Source: CAWAQA01 sp963784065
GTDB lineage: Bacteria > Acidobacteriota > Vicinamibacteria > Vicinamibacterales > UBA2999
Direction: 5' to 3'
Assembly: GCA_963784065.1 (NCBI GenBank)
Contig: CAWAQA010000001.1
Location: 124,001-188,000 of the forward strand
DNA: 64,000 nucleotides
Part shown: in pieces, positions 17,971 through 28,546 of the stretch
How the letters are laid out: each line of letters begins with the position of its first letter
Position numbering within the stretch: the stretch's first letter is position 1
The notes under the pieces: model-generated
Told to the model about the DNA's origin: nothing
Databases searched by the model: none
What the model saw: only the letters and a program-made list of their open reading frames with translations
Translations under genes and position numbers: made by a program

Positions 17971-19164
17971 GTGCCTGTGCCAACAACGTCCGCGGCCTCC
18001 TCGCTTCCCGATCACGCCTTCGCGAACGTCCGACGCGCGCGCTACACCCGATTGCTGGTGGCCGGCGTCGTCGTCGCGCTCGCGGTGTGGGTCTTCGTCT
18101 TCAAGGCCTCGAAGACCATGCCGGATTTCGAGGTGTACTGGAGAACCGCCGAACGCGCCGCGGCCGCCGAGCCGCTGTACCGGGTTGAAGACGGCCACTT
18201 CCAGTTCAAGTACCTCCCGGCCTTCGCCGTCCTGACCGTTCCTCTCAGCCTCCCACCCCTGCTGCTGGCGCAGGCCATCTGGTTTTCCATTTCGCTTGTC
18301 GCGCTCGTGCTGCTTCTGCGCACGAGCATGGCGCTGCTGCCGGAACAGCGGAAGCCTGGCTGGGTGCTCGTGGCGGCGGCGATAGTGGTGCTCGGCAAGT
18401 TCTACGCGCACGAGCTCGTGCTCGGACAGGCGAACCTGATCTTCGCCACGGTCGTGACATCAGCGGTGCTTGCGATCAAGTCGGGGCGCGAGGCGCTCGC
18501 TGGACTCCTCGTGGCGCTCGCGTTGGTCGTCAAGCCGTACGGGGTGCTGCTGCTGCCGTGGCTCGCCGCGCGCGGGCACCCGCGCTCGATCGTGAGCGCC
18601 GGAGCCGGAGTGGCGGCGGCGCTGCTGCTGCCGGCCCTCCTCTACGGCCTGGACGGCAACGTCGTCCTGCATCGCGAGTGGCTGCGAACCGTCGTCGACA
18701 CGACCGCTCCCAACCTGCTCAACGTGGACAACACGTCGTGGCCCGCGATGTTCGGCCGATGGTTCGGTCCTGGAGGTGCCGCGTCAGCGTTGGCGATCGC
18801 GACATCGCTCGCGGCCGCGGGCGTCGTCGCGTGGGTGTGGCGGGCCGGCCGCTACATGCCGCAGAGCGAAGGGCTCGAAGTCGGGTTGCTGCTGATCCTC
18901 ATGCCGCTCATATCTCCGCAGGGCTGGGACTACGTACTCCTCGTCTCGACGCCAGCCGTGGTCTACCTCGCCAACTACGGGGACCGGCTGCCCGGCGCGT
19001 TGCGACCGCTCACGTTCGTCTCGCTCGCCGTCGTCGGGCTGACGATCTTCGACCTCGTCGGCCGGACGGCCTACCAGGCGTTCATGCGCAGCTCCGGGAT
19101 TACGCTCTGTTTCTTCGTGGTGATCGCGGCGCTCGTGGCGTTGCGCCGGAAGCAGATCGCGTAG
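17971..19164 (+). CDS. GT87 (DUF2029) family polyprenol-dependent mannosyltransferase-like membrane protein
   Basis: Intact protein of 397 residues with about ten hydrophobic segments. MPDFEVYWRTAERAAAAEPLY after the first membrane helix carries the acidic residue typical of GT-C glycosyltransferases, and YLPAFAVLTVPLSLPP, LVLGQANLIFA, LVVKPYGVLLLPW and MPLISPQGWDYVLL match the GT87/DUF2029 family. Members use polyprenyl-phosphate sugars as donors on the outer side of the cytoplasmic membrane. The acceptor here is unknown. GTG 17971 has a GGAGG four bases upstream. No indels were found. Downstream is a heptamer-based palindrome and the convergent thiC gene. Confidence 0.85.
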   Translation: MPVPTTSAASSLPDHAFANVRRARYTRLLVAGVVVALAVWVFVFKASKTMPDFEVYWRTAERAAAAEPLYRVEDGHFQFKYLPAFAVLTVPLSLPPLLLAQAIWFSISLVALVLLLRTSMALLPEQRKPGWVLVAAAIVVLGKFYAHELVLGQANLIFATVVTSAVLAIKSGREALAGLLVALALVVKPYGVLLLPWLAARGHPRSIVSAGAGVAAALLLPALLYGLDGNVVLHREWLRTVVDTTAPNLLNVDNTSWPAMFGRWFGPGGAASALAIATSLAAAGVVAWVWRAGRYMPQSEGLEVGLLLILMPLISPQGWDYVLLVSTPAVVYLANYGDRLPGALRPLTFVSLAVVGLTIFDLVGRTAYQAFMRSSGITLCFFVVIAALVALRRKQIA

Positions 19165-19167
19165 GGG

Positions 19168-19257
19168 GGACGGTCTGCGGTCTGCGGTCTGCGGTCTGCG
19201 GCCGCCATTGCGGGCGTGCGGACTGGAGACCGAAGACCGTAGACCAATGACCGCCGA
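19168..19257. repeat. Heptamer palindrome (GGTCTGC / GACCGAA type)
   Basis: Four tandem GGTCTGC units (19174-19200) on the left face GACCGAAGACCGTAGACC on the right, about 25 bases apart, forming an imperfect hairpin. The element lies between convergent genes. Related elements are at 41.7 and 55.6 kb. Confidence 0.75.
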
Positions 19258-20883
<1,626 letters not shown>

Positions 20884-20905
20884 GGACTCAAAAGGCGGGA
20901 ATCCC

Positions 20906-20996
20906 TGAGGATCGCCGCTCTCCCTCCGCCGGTTTGAACCGGATCAGGTTCCAAGAGTTTGTCTCAATCCCGCGTGCGGGATACCCCTGGCGGCCA
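20906..20996 (-). promoter_or_regulatory. TPP riboswitch (THI element)
   Basis: On the minus strand the leader of thiC contains GGGGTATCCC, then GATTGAGACAAA, then GGAACCTGATCCGGTTCAAA and CCGGCGGAGGGAGAG, the ordered conserved blocks of the TPP aptamer (CTGAGA-like and CTGATC/GGTT blocks). It ends about 20-25 bases before the thiC ATG at 20883, close enough to control translation initiation. Confidence 0.93.
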
Positions 20997-21001
20997 CCGG
21001 G

Positions 21002-21007
21002 ATTATA
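21002..21007 (-). promoter_or_regulatory. -10 box of the thiC riboswitch promoter
   Basis: A perfect TATAAT on the minus strand lies directly upstream of the TPP aptamer. Transcription would start at about 20995, so the aptamer forms essentially at the 5' end of the mRNA. No clear -35 hexamer is visible at 16-18 bases. Confidence 0.7.
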
Positions 21008-21186
21008 CATGTCCGTTCCAACGGCTGCGCTTGATTCCGCGAGTCGGCAGGAGCCCTGATCGTGCGCGGTGGATGGTGTCTCCGTCGTCGTTCGAAGGGT
21101 GTGCATCGGCCGGTCAGCGTCGACCGTTGTGAACCGAAGGACGGTGACTCACTTGTGGCGGGGGCGGACCTGCGTTGTAATTCATC

Positions 21187-22014
21187 ATGCGTACTTTGTT
21201 GCTGTTCAGCTGGCTTCTCATTGCTGCCGCCGATGTATTCGGCCAGGCACCCGCACCGAAGCCGCAGCAGCCGCCGGCGGCAACGCCGCGCGGCACCGCG
21301 GCCCGCACAGCCCGCGCAGCCCGCGCGGCGCACACCGCCCGCAAGCACGCGCAGCGGCATGGCGATTACCGTGACCGATCCGGGCGGCGCGACCCTCGCA
21401 GGGCATCAACGTGGAAGTGCTGGGCTCCACGGATCGTCACGGCCTGACGAACGCGAGCGGGCAGATGAACTTTCCCGGGCTGCAGGCCGGAACCTATCGA
21501 CTGCGCTTCAGCGGCGAACCGGTTATCACCCTGGAACGCGAGATCACGCTGCGCGCCGGACAGATCGCAGATGTCGACGTGACGCTGAACCTCGCCGCGC
21601 CGGCTCCCATCGCGCCGCCGCCGCCGAGCGGAGGAGCCTGCCGAAGCGCCGGCGCCAGCCGTCGGCCCGACGGGAGAGCCGCAGACCGTGTCGGTGCCCG
21701 AGGTGCTGGAGCAGAACTTCGTCGGCACCCAGCCGCGACGCGAGACGGTGCTCGCGTGCAGCGGCAACATGCGCACGACGATGATCCAGTTGAACATGCC
21801 GATGCCGGATCGCCTGTACGAGACCGCGGACGCGATCTACTACGTCATCGGCGGCGAGGGCGCGGTCCGGATCGAGGGGCGCGAAACAAAGCTCGGCACG
21901 AATGGCTTCGTCTCCGTGCCGCGCGGCACGCCGCACGACTTCGTCCGCAGCGGCCGCCGCCCGCTCATCCTGTTCGCGGTGCTCAGCGGCGAGCCGTGCG
22001 AGGAGGCGAAATAG
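21187..22014 (+). CDS. Secreted carboxypeptidase-regulatory-like domain plus cupin protein (about three indels)
   Basis: A signal peptide (MRTLLLFSWLLIAAADVFG) is followed by a Pro/Gln/Ala-rich linker. A small beta-sandwich comes next (ITVTDPGGATLAGINVEVLG, then TDRHGLTNASGQMNFPGLQA and GTYRLRFSGEPVITLE), typical of carboxypeptidase-regulatory-like or SdrB-like folds. The C-terminal 110 residues form a cupin (YETADAIYYVIGGEGAVRIE, VSVPRGTPHDFVRSG). Homology moves through all frames at about 21300, 21400 and 21660, so the span is treated as one gene. The cupin has one His of the metal-binding set (PHDF) but the usual HxH is replaced. The function is unknown. The stop at 22012-22014 abuts the convergent gene at 22015. 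TGTAAT lies five bases before the ATG. Confidence 0.7.
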
Positions 22015-22426
22015 TCAGCGCGCGTCGAAGCCGTAGCCGATGTAGCCGTTCACCTGGTCCGGGCGCAGGATCAGAGTCGTGAACATCACGGTCATCACAT
22101 AGCGGCCGTCAGCCGGTGCGCGTGGCCGCGATCGGCTGCTGATGCCGCACGTGCCAGTCGTAGACGTTCTCCCACACGTCGATCCCGACCTCGAGGAAGT
22201 CGGGAAACTTCTGGTTCGACTTGAGGAAGACGCGCTGCTGTTCGCGGATCCGGTCGAGCTCCGGTGACACCGCGAGCGTGCGCACCAGTGCGGCGCGGAG
22301 ATTCTCGACGGCCCGCGCGACGGCGCCGCTGTCATCTGCCTGTGCGGCGGATGCCGGCTCGGCGCCGCCGATCAACGCCGCGGCAGTGGCGAGCATGCCA
22401 CCACCGACGAGGTTACGTCTTTCCAT
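22015..22426 (-). CDS. Hypothetical periplasmic protein with Tat-like or Sec signal (one indel)
   Basis: Starts at ATG 22426 with a strong AGGAGGAG site. MERRNLVGGGMLATAAALIG is a signal peptide with twin Arg residues (ERRNLV), possibly Tat. The mature part is helical (RAVENLRAALVRTLAVSPEL, EQQRVFLKSNQKFPDF) and includes VGIDVWENVYDWHVRHQQPI. The frame changes at 22111, where a T seems extra (GGC [T] GAC), giving the ending GRYVMTVMFTTLILRPDQV. The corrected length is about 136 residues. I do not recognise the family. It is convergent with the cupin gene, with stops adjacent. Confidence 0.65.
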
Positions 22427-22483
22427 TTCGTCTCCTCCTGGCTGATGAGCGGACGCGGAACTCCGGGGCGGCGGACTGCGTCG

Positions 22484-22489
22484 TAGAAT
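22484..22489 (+). promoter_or_regulatory. -10 box upstream of trxC, leaderless spacing
   Basis: TAGAAT ends seven bases before ATG 22497, so the trxC mRNA is predicted to start at or near its start codon. No -35 hexamer is obvious. Confidence 0.5.
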
Positions 22490-22496
22490 GGGAGAC

Positions 22497-22976
22497 ATGA
22501 ACCCCGGCCTCGACCAACGCGGCGTGATCGTCCCGTGCGGAGCGTGCCGCACGCCCAACCGGCTCGCCTATGCGACGCTCGACAAGCGTACGCGCTGCGC
22601 CAAGTGCAAGACGCTGCTGGCTGCGCCCGACGTGCCGTTCGAGGCGTCCTCGACTGCCGCCTTCGACGCGGCCGCCAGCGGCAGCGCCATCCCGCTGGTC
22701 GTGGATTTCTGGGCGCCGTGGTGCGGACCCTGCCGGATGGTGGCGCCGGAGCTCGAGAAGGTGGCGAAGGCGCACGCGGGCGAGTGGCTGGTCGTCAAGG
22801 TGAACACCGATCAACTCACCGACGTCGCCGCTCGGTACAAGATCATGTCGATTCCGACGCTGGCGGTCATCCATCAGGGACGCGAGCTCGCGCGCGTCGC
22901 CGGCGTGCGACCGGCAGCGGAGATCGAGCGTTTCGTCGCAGACGCGAGGGCGGGCCAGACCCGCCGCGCGTCGTAA
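22497..22976 (+). CDS. trxC: Thioredoxin 2 (zinc-finger thioredoxin)
   Basis: Intact protein of 159 residues. The N-terminal zinc ribbon has PCGACRTPNR and TRCAKCKTLL (two CxxC pairs), as in TrxC. The thioredoxin fold follows with active site DFWAPWCGPCRMVAPELE near residue 76 and the cis-Pro loop MSIPTLAVIHQG. It reduces disulfides in the cytoplasm and, in other bacteria, supports oxidative-stress resistance. ATG 22497 is preferred over GTG 22488 because TrxC zinc ribbons begin close to the start. The next gene starts three bases after the stop, so the two are probably cotranscribed. Confidence 0.93.
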   Translation: MNPGLDQRGVIVPCGACRTPNRLAYATLDKRTRCAKCKTLLAAPDVPFEASSTAAFDAAASGSAIPLVVDFWAPWCGPCRMVAPELEKVAKAHAGEWLVVKVNTDQLTDVAARYKIMSIPTLAVIHQGRELARVAGVRPAAEIERFVADARAGQTRRAS

Positions 22977-22979
22977 CTT

Positions 22980-23291
22980 GTGAGTCACTCCTCCACCATG
23001 ACGACAGTCGCTGCTGACAGACACAATCCCGGTGTCGCCGCCGTGCTGAGCCTGGTCGTTCCTGGCGTCGGCCAAATCTACAACGGCGATTTCCTCCGCG
23101 GCATCTTCTGGTTGATCGTCACGCCCGGCTTCTGGTTCGGTACCGGCGGACTGCTTGGCTGGGTGTGCCACGTCATCGCCGCATACACCGCCTACAGCCG
23201 CGCGAAAGACAAGAACCGCGCGATTCGCATAGTCAGCGGCGCACTTCGAGCGTCGCGCGATAGTCGTCCGGCTGGATCGTGCGGCTGCTGA
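22980..23291 (+). CDS. Small TM2/DUF5683-like membrane protein
   Basis: About 100 residues, starting at GTG 22980 or ATG 22998. NPGVAAVLSLVVPGVGQIYN followed by GDFLRGIFWLIVTPGFWFGT and WVCHVIAAYTAYSRAK is the pattern of TM2-like proteins: a Pro-Gly-x-GQxYxG turn followed by two membrane helices. Such proteins are of unknown function. The last ~20 residues (ALRASRDSRPAGSCGC) overlap the convergent lipoprotein gene and look unconserved; a TAG in another frame near 23235 may be the real stop if an indel is present. Cotranscribed with trxC. Confidence 0.72.
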   Translation: MSHSSTMTTVAADRHNPGVAAVLSLVVPGVGQIYNGDFLRGIFWLIVTPGFWFGTGGLLGWVCHVIAAYTAYSRAKDKNRAIRIVSGALRASRDSRPAGSCGC

Positions 23292-23638
23292 ACGGATACG
23301 GCTGCAGCTGCACGAGCGAGATCCGCATCCCGCCATGCTCGACCGTCGCCTGCTGCGCGTTGCCCGTGTGCAGATCGTAGTCGCGCATGGCCGCCGCCGT
23401 CGACGGCACGCACCAGCACGATCGCATCCCCAAGCTGGATGCAGATCGCATCCGCCGGACAGCGCGAATCGCTCATGACGCGCACGAACTGCAGCCGCAG
23501 CCCCGTGCTGTCGATGACCGCGGTCTCTCCGGGCGCCAGCGTGAACTGCTGGTTCAGCGGCACCGTGGGGCCGGCTGGAGCTTTTTCATCACACGCTGTC
23601 GCAGCGAGGAGACAGAACGCCAGGAAAATCGTCCGCAT
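23233..23638 (-). CDS. Putative lipoprotein of unknown function (one indel)
   Basis: Starts at ATG 23638 with MRTIFLAFCLLAATACDEKA, a lipoprotein-like signal whose Cys would be lipid-modified. The mature domain reads VPLNQQFTLAPGETAVID, LQFVRVMSDSRCPADAICI, QLGDAIVLVRAVDGGG, then in the next frame MRDYDLHTGNAQ and ISLVQLQPYPFSSR with YRATLEVRR at the end. The paired Cys residues in SRCPADAICIQ are typical of a small secreted beta-sandwich family found in several phyla. Homology changes frame near 23390. The end overlaps the convergent TM2-like gene. The function is unknown. Confidence 0.68.
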
Positions 23639-23755
23639 GGGGCGGGACGCTGCAGAGGTTGTACCAGTCGACAGTTGATGAACGGCGGTGACGGGAGCGG
23701 CTTCCACCTGAAGCCGGACACCGCATCAACCGGGTAGCCGCCGGGCCGCTGTCGC

Positions 23756-26748
23756 CTACCAGCCCGGCCGGAGCAGGAAGCTGACGGTCCAGCCGTCGTC
23801 GCTGCGATCGAACGGCCTGGCGCCGGCGATCTCGACGATGAGGCCGCCGATGTTGGCGCGCGCGCCGACGCCGACGCTGCGGAAGCGATCGCGCTCGAGC
23901 GGAGCGCCGGCGTGGCGCGTCCACAGGAAGCCGGCATCGACGAAGGCGATCGCCTCGATCGGCAGCGGACCGTAATTGAGCTCGCCGGTGAGCAGGCCGA
24001 ACAGCGGCGCCCGTACTTCGAGGTTCACCAGCGCGAACCGGCTTCCGGTCAGCTCGTTGAGCAGCGAGCATTCGGTGGCGGCGCGGCCGCACTCGTCGAT
24101 CGCGAATCGCCGCAGGTCGTAGCCGCGCACGAGGGTCTGCAGGCCGAGCACGAGCGGTGTGAGCCTGCGGGTCGCCCGCATCCGGACCATACCGGCCGAC
24201 GTGCTCGATCCGCGCCGCGATCGTCACGGGCCTCACCGGCATGAAGTACCGGCGCGCGTCGATGCGCAGATCGGCGAAGGCCACGCCGCCGAGCGCCGGT
24301 TCGATCTCCAGCCGCAGACGCTGCCCGAGCACCGGGCTCGTGGGACCCGCCACCGCCGTGTCGTGCACGAACGCCGCCCGCAGTTCGCCGAGATACACCG
24401 GCCTGCCGCCGTCGGCTTCGTCGCGTTCGCGGCTCACGAGCTCGTCCGCAGCGGTCACGCGCGTGACGTGTTGCCAGGTGAACCCGGTGCGGCGGGCGCC
24501 CGCCGACAGCTCGAACCGTTGCGCGCGGTTCACGTTGTAGCGCGCCGTCAACCCGCCCCATTGGTGCAGTGTAGCGCAGGTGCGTCGTCTCGCGCGTCGT
24601 CAGTTCTCCGTCACGCTCGATGGCGCGGCGGGCGCCGACGAACCGCGACGGCACGAACCCGCCGGTGACGCCCCAGTTCCACTGGCCCTTGCGGTTGACA
24701 TAGGCGAACTGCGCGGCGAAGTCGTCGCGATCGGTGCCGGCGCGAAACACCGTCTGCAGCTGGCGATCGCGCAGCATGTCGCCGAAGCTGGCGCCGAAGC
24801 TGGCGCGGATGACGCCGCCGAAGCCTGCCGCGGTGGTGGCGCCGATGAACGGCGGGATCACCGATTCGAGCCGCAGCCGATCGTCGTAGCCGGCGATCGT
24901 GAACGCCGCGGCATCCGGCAGTCCCGTGCGCGCGTCGGCCAGCAGGCTGCTCAACGTCCCGGAGGCCGGCGCCGCGCCGCGGGCGCGACCGGCTGGTCCG
25001 GACACTCGAGCAGGCGCGACTCCGCGGCGCGCGTGTTCTCGAGCGTCTGGATCTCGTAACTGCCGTTGCGATAGACGCTGAACGCCAGCGTCCCGGCCCT
25101 CGACGGCGACCGCCAGCGACGGGCTCGTGGACGTGATGCCGCTCACGCCGCCGGTCACGTTGGTGACCTGCCGCACCTCCTCGACCCCGGGCTCGAAGCG
25201 ATAGACGTTGCTCACGCCGCCGCGATCGCTGACGAAGTAGACGGCGTCGCCATCGGGCGCCCACTGCGGGTTCACCTGCTTGGCGTCCTGCTCCTCGTCG
25301 AGCAAGCGGCCGGATGAGGCCGGTCGACAACTCGAGCAGTCCGACGCGCATGACACCGAACCGCAAGTCGTCGAGAGACGACGAGAAGCGATCGGTGGCG
25401 ATCGCAATCGTACGGCCGTCGGGCGACCAGGCCGGCTGCAGGTCGGCAAACACATCGGCGGTGAGCTGCTGCAGCTCGCGCGTGGCGAACGTGTAGACGA
25501 ACAGATCGGACAAGCCGCCCTTCAGCGCCGAGAACACGATCCGCGCTGCCGTCCGGCGACCAGCTCGGGTTGTAGATCTCGCCGAGCTCGTCGAGGCGGA
25601 TGTCCTGCCGCGACGACAGGACGCTCCATGTCGAGGATCGTCAGCACCGGCTCGCCGCCGCTCAGCGCCGCGATCGCGAAGCGCTGTCCGGCCGGGTCCC
25701 AGGCACCGGACGAGTGGATGTACTGCAGGCTGTCGAAGTGCGGATCCGCCGCCGTGCTGACGATCTTGCGGACGTTCGCGCCGTTGACGGCGTCCGCCAT
25801 GAAGAGGTCGAGCGACAGCCGATCGCGCTCCGAGATGAACATCACGCTGCCGGCCATCAGGGCTGATCGCCGGCGCCACGTGCAGCCGTCGCGCCGTCGC
25901 GGCGCGCCGCCGGCGACGACGCGCGCCGCGAGGGACGCGGAAATCACGCGTTCGTCGACGGCCGCGTGAATCGAGGCGTGCCAGGCCTCGGTCAGCTGCT
26001 TCGCGTCGAGCCCGGTGGCGGCTTCGAGGCGCGGGATCATGCCCCGCACTTTCGACCTGCAGCACCTCGCCGATGATGTCGTCGCCGAAGCGCGCGCCGA
26101 GGTACGACCAGAGACGCATGGCCGTAGCGATACGGGAAATACCGCGGGTCGTCGAGCTGCTCGAGCGTCGGCAGCCGGTCGTACAGCGCCGCGTCGCGAA
26201 CCCACATCAGCGTGTGCGTGGTGTCGGGGCCGAGCGACAGGTACTCGGCCATCCCCTCGATGAACCAGCCGGGGAGCGCGAACGCGTTCTGCTTGGCGCG
26301 CTTGGCGATGTCAATCTGGAACGCGTGCGCGATCTCGTGGCCGAGCACGTGGTCCGTTTCGCCGAGCCCGGCCGCAAACGGCATCGCGATGCGCGACTTG
26401 AACCGCTCGGTCAGGCCGCCGGTGCCTTCCGCCGGCGTGCTCGGGCGTCACGTTGGTCTGCGCGAAGTGCGGATGGCTGGCGTAGAGGACGAGCGGCTGG
26501 CGCTGGATGAACGTGTGGCCGAGCAGCGCCGAAAATCGCGCGTACCAGCGCTCCGCCATGCGCGCCGCATGACGCGTCGCCTGCTCCTCCTCGGCGTAGT
26601 AGTGGATGTCGAAGTGTTCGGTCTTCAGGACGCGGAAGTCCAGCCGGTCGTAGTGGACCTTGTTGCGTCCGAAGTACTGCGCCTCCGCCGGCTTTACCGC
26701 CATGAAAGCCGCGCAGAGAGACACGACGACCACCGCGCACCGCACCAT
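23756..26748 (-). CDS. Outer-membrane fusion: gluzincin-like peptidase, TolB-type beta-propeller and Omp85-like barrel (many indels)
   Basis: Read across frames, this is one protein of about 990 residues from ATG 26748. A signal peptide (MVRCAVVVVSLCAAFMAVK) is followed by a peptidase-MA-like domain: FRVLKTEHFDIHYYAEE, the zinc motif HEIAHAFQ near residue 132, and WFIEGMAEYLS with a likely third ligand Glu. Several PD40 propeller blades come next (ISERDRLSLDLFMAD, QPAWSPDGRTIAIATDRF, NPQWAPDGDAVYFVSDRGG). The last 400 residues are beta-barrel-like (GQRLRLEIEPALGGVAF, LVLGLQTLVRGYDLRRF, RAPLFGLLTGELNYGPLPIE, GVGARANIGGLIVEIAGARPF) and end FLLRPGW, resembling Omp85/BamA C-termini. At least eight frame changes occur, with no motif loss, so decay is unlikely. 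The role is not known. Confidence 0.8.
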
Positions 26749-26979
26749 GTGCACCCCTGGGACCTTGATGTTGGGAGCGGACACTGTAGCACAGCAGTCA
26801 AGGTACATTTGTCAGCGAAAGTCCCATGGCGTCATATCCAACGCCCGTTTCTGAGAAGTCACTGGGAAAAAATGCCGGGCAACGCCCCACCGGCAAGCGG
26901 CCAGCGAGCGGCGGCAACCCGTGGAGGGCGTCTGATGTGTGATTTGAATCGTGATTGAATCACGCGGCGAGCATCACCT

Positions 26980-27885
26980 GTGACGACCGACCCATTCGCC
27001 GGGTGGCTGCACGCCCTGGAAGCCCGCCACCTGGCGTCCCTCCGCGTGCCCGAAGTGACGCGCGCGCTGCGTGCGCTCTCGTCGGCGTACGTCGAGCGGC
27101 GGCACACGGTCGCCCGTGGCGCCGCGCTCGACAGCCACGGGAAGCGTGCCGCGTTCGCGCTCTTTTATGCGCCGCTTCACTTTCTCGTCGCGCGCCACGT
27201 AGTCGAGGCGCTCGGCGCAGACGCCGCGACGCCGTCATCGGTGATCGACATCGGGTGTGGCACCGGCGCGGCCGGCGCGGCGTGGGCGCTGGCCGCGAAC
27301 GCTCCCGTGATCGGCGTCGACCGACATCCCTGGGCCGTTGAGGAAGCGCGGTGGACATATCGGCAGCTCGGCCTCGACGGCCAGGCGCGGGCCGGCGATA
27401 TCGGCAGGCTGCCACCGATGCACCGCGGGAGCGGCGCCGTGGCCGCCTACGTGTTGAACGAGCTGCCGGCGTCGGTCCGCGAGCGGAGTGAAGAGGCGCT
27501 TCTTGCGGCTGTGCGCCGCGGCGTCTCCGTGCTCGTGATCGAACCGATCGCGCGTTCACTGACACCGTGGTGGGCCGGAACGGCGGGGCGGTTCGCGGCC
27601 GCCGGCGGCCGCGCCGATGAGTGGCGGTTCGCGATCGAACTGCCTCCCATGCTGCGCCTGTTCGACAAGGCCGCCGGCCTGAATCACCGTGAGCTCACCG
27701 CGCGATCGCTCTATGCGCCCGGGAGGCGAGACACCGGTGAACGCGGACCGATGATCGATAGCGACGTCGAGCATGTCTTCATCGATCACCGATCATCGGC
27801 GGATCCGGGACGCCGCTACTGCGTGGTGTTACGACGCGGCGTGTCGTCCAGGCGGTCTTCGATCTGCTGCGCCATCTGCAGGTGA
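26980..27885 (+). CDS. Class I SAM-dependent methyltransferase, possibly Rsm22-like
   Basis: Intact frame of 301 residues from GTG 26980. SVIDIGCGTGAAGAAWALA (residues 87-105) is the SAM-binding glycine-rich motif I, VIGVDRHPWAVEEARWTY is motif II, and AVAAYVLNELPASVRERSEE plus SVLVIEPIARSLTPWW are consistent with a Rossmann-fold methyltransferase. The N-terminal helical region with YAPLHFLVARHVVEAL resembles mitochondrial Rsm22-type ribosomal methyltransferases, but the Cys cluster of that family is absent, so the substrate is uncertain. The last ~20 codons overlap the convergent DUF4142 gene; the tail is Arg/Ser/Cys-rich and may be longer than the true protein. Spacer 26749-26979 upstream shows nothing else. 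Confidence 0.75.
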   Translation: MTTDPFAGWLHALEARHLASLRVPEVTRALRALSSAYVERRHTVARGAALDSHGKRAAFALFYAPLHFLVARHVVEALGADAATPSSVIDIGCGTGAAGAAWALAANAPVIGVDRHPWAVEEARWTYRQLGLDGQARAGDIGRLPPMHRGSGAVAAYVLNELPASVRERSEEALLAAVRRGVSVLVIEPIARSLTPWWAGTAGRFAAAGGRADEWRFAIELPPMLRLFDKAAGLNHRELTARSLYAPGRRDTGERGPMIDSDVEHVFIDHRSSADPGRRYCVVLRRGVSSRRSSICCAICR

Positions 27886-28407
27886 TGCTTCACCGTCGGC
27901 AGCGTCTTGGCGGCCCACTGATTGACCGCGTTCTCGACCGGCTGGTTGTTGGCCTTCTCGTTGGCCCGGCCCTCGAGCAGGTCCTCCATGTGCTGGTGAT
28001 CGTCAACCATGGCCGCCATGTACTCGTGGTCGAACTCTGCGCCGTTCAGCCGGGCGAGCTCCTGCGACATGTCGCGGTGCTTTTCGTCCATGACTTCCTG
28101 CACCTGCATGTTGTGCTGGCCGAGGGTCTGCTTCAGCTCGGTCGCCGGCGGCGGTATGGTCCCGCACCATCATCTCGGCGAATTGCTTCACCTCGGCATT
28201 CGACGCACGCTCGGCCGCCATCCTGCTCAGCTCGATTTCAGCCGTGCTGCCCGCCACGACATCGTTGACGAAGCGCTCTACTCCGCGCGGTGCGCCTTCG
28301 CCGGACGTCCCGACGACGGCGTCGTTGTCCTCCCGTGTTCCACCCCCGCACGCCGCTGTCACCGCAGCCGCCAAGGCAAGCGTCGCGAAACCCATGCGTT
28401 TCATCAT
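27816..28407 (-). CDS. DUF4142 family lipoprotein (one indel)
   Basis: Starts at the ATGATG pair 28407/28404 with GGAGGGA upstream. MKRMGFATLALAAAVTAACG is a lipoprotein signal with the modified Cys after TAA. The mature protein is a ferritin-like helical bundle: RFVNDVVAGSTAEIELSRMA, SNAEVKQFAEMMVRDHT, then MSQELARLNGAEFDHEYMAA and MVDDHQHMEDLLEGRA with repeated His/Asp, all typical of DUF4142. The frame changes near 28155 (GAC [C] GAG). DUF4142 proteins are periplasmic and of unknown function. The stop overlaps the 3' end of the convergent methyltransferase gene. Confidence 0.85.
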
Positions 28408-28546
28408 CGGTAGTCCCTCCGCTCACAGCGGGTGCAAACTGGAGGACCTGAGCGGCGGGTACGGTTGAGGCGCGAGGGGCGCGTCAACGCCGATCGAGCG
28501 AGGACAAAGCTGAGGCGCTCGGCTGCGCGCAGACGAACGTGCGTCG

